The position numbers and the translations under genes were made by a program. The notes under the pieces are model-generated. The model saw nothing but the letters and a program-made list of their open reading frames with translations, had not been told where the DNA came from and searched no databases. From positions 1-7,719 of the forward strand of contig JBCCQH010000181.1 in assembly GCA_039024435.1 (NCBI GenBank): a stretch of 7,719 bases of DNA, written 5' to 3'. This document shows, one piece after another, positions 5,782-7,719 of this stretch. Within the stretch, counting starts at the first letter, position 1, and every line of letters starts with the position of its first letter. The stretch comes from JBCCQH01 sp039024435 (GTDB taxonomy: Bacteria > Bacteroidota > Bacteroidia > J057 > JADKCL01).

Positions 5782-7002
5782 TTGGGCGGACACTTACTGA
5801 GCGAATTGCACCCGGCTTCCTGGGTAGTCCCTGCGGAAATGCCGGTCAAGACCCGAAAGCAGAAAAAACAACTGCGGATCGGGATTCCCAAGGAATCCTA
5901 TTTCTTCGAAAATCGCGTTGCTTTGACCCCCGAATCGGTTCGGGTGCTCGTCGCCAATGGCCACGAGGTATTTGTGCAAAAAGGCGCCGGGGAGGCGAGC
6001 AGTTTTCCCGATGGCGCCTACAACGCAGCGGGGGCCCACCTTGTCTACACCGTGGAGGATGTATACACCAAGGCCGGAACCATCGTCAAGATCTCACCGC
6101 CTTCGCGGGAAGAACTCGAATTGATGCGGCCCCACCAGGTATTGCTGTCGGCGGTGAACCTCGGGAGCATGTCGGCGGGCATGCTGCAAACTTTGATCCG
6201 CAAAAACATCCTTTCGATTGGGTTTGAGTTCCTGCAGGGCAGTGACGGCGGGCGGCCTATCGTGCAAATCATCAGTGAGATTGCCGGGATCACTTCTATC
6301 CACATCGCGACCGAATTGCTCAGTGGTATCGGGGGCGGTAAAGGCATGCTGCTGGGCGGTGTGACTGGAGTGCCACCCGCGGTGGTGACCATCATTGGAG
6401 CGGGATCGGTGGGCTTCAACGCCGCCCGGACTGCGCTCGGAATGGGGGCCACGGTCAAGGTTATCGACGAGGAGGTCCACCAATTGCGCAAGCTCGAACA
6501 AAGCCTGGGCCTGAAGGTCCACACCGCCATTTCGATGCGCAATTACATTGAGGATGCGGTCCTTTCTTCGGATGTCGTCATCGGGGCGGCTTTCAAACCG
6601 GGGCAGCGCACGCCAGTCGTGGTCACCGAGGATCTGGTCGCCGATATGAAAGAAGGCTCGGTGGTGGTGGACGTGGCCATCGACCAGGGAGGCTGCATCG
6701 AGACCAGCAGCCCGACGACGCACGAAAAGCCGACCTTTGTTGTACACGATGTGGTGCACTACTGCGTACCAAATATCGCTTCGCGTATTCCCGCGACGGC
6801 GTCGGCCGCGGTGAGCAATATTTTGGGGCCATTGTTGCTCCAGGCGGGGGAATTGGGGGGAATGGAAGCACTCGTCCGGGTCAATGAAGGGGTCAAGCAG
6901 AGCGTCTATGTTTACCGCAAGCACCTCACCAAACGCTCACTTTCCACGATATTTGGCATGGATTTCATGGACATCAATTTGCTGGTGGCAAGCCATCTGT
7001 GA
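5782..7002 (+). CDS. ald: Alanine dehydrogenase (AlaDH/PNT family)
   Basis: Predicted NAD-dependent L-alanine dehydrogenase (alanine + NAD + H2O to pyruvate + NH4 + NADH), cytosolic, 406 residues. An N-terminal catalytic domain opens with LRIGIPKES and ENRVALTP (R45, substrate carboxylate binding). K103 lies in IVKISPP. The Rossmann motif GAGSVG (206-211) has acidic D229 after the second strand. VAIDQGG carries catalytic D301. PTTHEKPTF and HYCVPNIAS are alanine-dehydrogenase-like rather than transhydrogenase-like. The histidine equivalent to His96 of the mycobacterial enzyme is asparagine here (N126, in AVNLG). The TTG start at 5782 keeps the N-terminal extension with VVPAEM, which I recall as conserved in Bacteroidota homologues (LLPQEEM). 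ATG 5839 is the alternative, giving 387 residues. It follows tsaE by 9 bp. Confidence 0.9.
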   Translation: MGGHLLSELHPASWVVPAEMPVKTRKQKKQLRIGIPKESYFFENRVALTPESVRVLVANGHEVFVQKGAGEASSFPDGAYNAAGAHLVYTVEDVYTKAGTIVKISPPSREELELMRPHQVLLSAVNLGSMSAGMLQTLIRKNILSIGFEFLQGSDGGRPIVQIISEIAGITSIHIATELLSGIGGGKGMLLGGVTGVPPAVVTIIGAGSVGFNAARTALGMGATVKVIDEEVHQLRKLEQSLGLKVHTAISMRNYIEDAVLSSDVVIGAAFKPGQRTPVVVTEDLVADMKEGSVVVDVAIDQGGCIETSSPTTHEKPTFVVHDVVHYCVPNIASRIPATASAAVSNILGPLLLQAGELGGMEALVRVNEGVKQSVYVYRKHLTKRSLSTIFGMDFMDINLLVASHL

Positions 7003-7041
7003 TAGAATTCGTATATTGTTTTGTTCCCAAGCGACTTCTTT

Positions 7042-7353
7042 ATGCATAAACTACTTTTCAAAGGCGTCCTGATCACCGGTCTGTTCTTGATCGCTGATTT
7101 TGGCTTGACTTCTTGTGCTTCGAGTGCCCACTGTCCTGCCGTTGCGGGCACCGGCAATTCCGCCAGCCGTAAGATGGGAGGAGCCAAAAAGAAATATTGC
7201 GCCGGGGTCAAAGGCACCGGCAACTTCAAGCCCCGGGTCAAGCGCAAAAAAGAAGATGGATTGACCTCGAAAAAGATGGAGCGTGCCATGGCCAAATCGG
7301 AAAGGAAAAAAGCCGGTCCCCTACAGCAAAAGACCCTTTCAGTAGACCAGTAA
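7042..7353 (+). CDS. Small basic lipoprotein with internal GTGN repeat
   Basis: Predicted 103-residue lipoprotein; I do not recognise a family. The N-terminus MHKLLFKG is followed by a hydrophobic stretch and a lipobox LTSC with C25 as the acylation site, so it should be membrane-anchored. The mature part contains two similar segments, CPAVAGTGN (31-39) and CAGVKGTGN (53-61). It ends in a lysine/arginine-rich tail (about 62-91) with no predicted fold. The ATG at 7042 puts the signal peptide at the very start; an in-frame TTG at 7021 would add seven residues and is less likely. It lies 39 bp after ald and may be read from the same transcript or its own promoter. The product is probably processed by signal peptidase II; the role of the basic tail is unknown. 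Confidence 0.72.
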   Translation: MHKLLFKGVLITGLFLIADFGLTSCASSAHCPAVAGTGNSASRKMGGAKKKYCAGVKGTGNFKPRVKRKKEDGLTSKKMERAMAKSERKKAGPLQQKTLSVDQ

Positions 7354-7485
7354 TAAATTTTCAATTTCTGCGTTCCGGAGGTGGGCCTACCAACAAAAAA
7401 ATATGCCTGTCCGCAACTTTACCACAAATTTTGGCGCAATATGTCAAACAAAGGCATGTGATTAGTGCTCAAGCATTAATCATCA

Positions 7486-7719
7486 ATAAATCTATTCAAC
7501 TTTATCTCCGAATTTCCCGACGAAGAATCCTGTCGGGCTCACTTTGCTGAACTTCGCAAGCGAAAGGGGGCACTTGCAAACGTTGCCAGCATCGCGAACA
7601 CTATTGGCTAGCGTCAAAATCAATGTTTTTTTGCATAAAATGTCGATTTCGGGCAACCCTCCGTAGTGGAACGGTCATAGAGAACTCCAAACTTCCATTT
7701 CGCGATTGGTACATGGCCA
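7486..7719 (+). pseudogene. IS1595-family (ISXO2-like) transposase, 5' part, frameshifted
   Basis: N-terminal part of a DDE transposase cut by the window end. The first frame reads NLFNFISEFPDEESCRAHF and on to ELRKRKG, the usual start of this family. A second frame, from about 7569, continues as GTCKRCQHREHYWLASKS with a zinc ribbon of CKRC and CIKC. It then reads FRATLRSGTVIENSKLPFRDWYMA, a strongly characteristic block. The join needs one more G in the G5 run at 7566-7570. No ATG, GTG or TTG precedes the conserved N-terminus in frame: the expected start position is ATA (7486-7488), with a stop at 7477-7479. The catalytic domain and right end are outside the window. The left inverted repeat should lie within 7354-7480 but cannot be fixed without the right end. 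Confidence 0.8.

Noticed and set aside
6094..6924. Minus-strand open frame (276 residues) opposite alanine dehydrogenase
   Set aside because: Histidine- and arginine-rich antisense translation of a well-supported gene; no motifs.
1..7719. CRISPR array, tRNA/rRNA genes, phage att sites or a defence system
   Set aside because: No spaced direct repeats, cloverleaf-like sequences or defence-protein motifs were seen on either strand.

Overview
The window looks like chromosomal DNA from a member of the Bacteroidota, possibly a Saprospiria/Lewinella-type bacterium. The phylum call rests on the alanine dehydrogenase, which has the N-terminal extension and C-terminal 'DINLL' tail I associate with Bacteroidota homologues. 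It also rests on starts without Shine-Dalgarno sequences and on a good TTG-N21-TAnnTTTG promoter. The class-level guess is weak.

Left third (1-3284): a small MFS / TetR / SDR module lies between two nearly identical copies of a short non-coding element. The right-hand copy (3123-3284) is complete, 162 bp, with 13-bp perfect terminal inverted repeats and an internal hairpin, so it looks like a MITE. The left copy (1-137) runs off the window edge and cuts into the 5' part of an MFS efflux-pump gene. That gene also has a -1 frameshift in a T7 run and is called a pseudogene. Facing it is a TetR-family repressor. Upstream of the repressor on the same strand is a short-chain dehydrogenase/reductase (SDR), separated from it by a probable terminator and a candidate repressor promoter. 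In front of the SDR are two copies of a 14-bp palindrome, GGAACRTTYRTTCC, which are the best candidate operators for the TetR protein. The module has the usual layout of a chemically induced detoxification/efflux cassette whose pump arm has been lost. A 361-bp stretch (2762-3122) separates the SDR from the second element.

Right part (3285-7353): a 388-bp non-coding stretch rich in short inverted repeats leads to four genes on the + strand. They are an exported serine beta-lactamase-like hydrolase with a C-terminal DUF3471-type domain, tsaE (tRNA t6A modification ATPase), alanine dehydrogenase (9 bp after tsaE and in the same frame), and a small basic lipoprotein with an internal 'GTGN' repeat. 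tsaE and the dehydrogenase look like one transcription unit.

Right edge (7486-7719): the start of an IS1595-family (ISXO2-like) transposase. It lacks a standard start codon and carries a -1 frameshift in a G5 run, so it is a broken or mis-sequenced copy cut by the window end.

I did not find a clearly new biological system. The most interesting points are the MITE-bracketed module with its interrupted pump, the twin operator, the substituted catalytic histidine in the alanine dehydrogenase, and two independent one-base homopolymer deficits.
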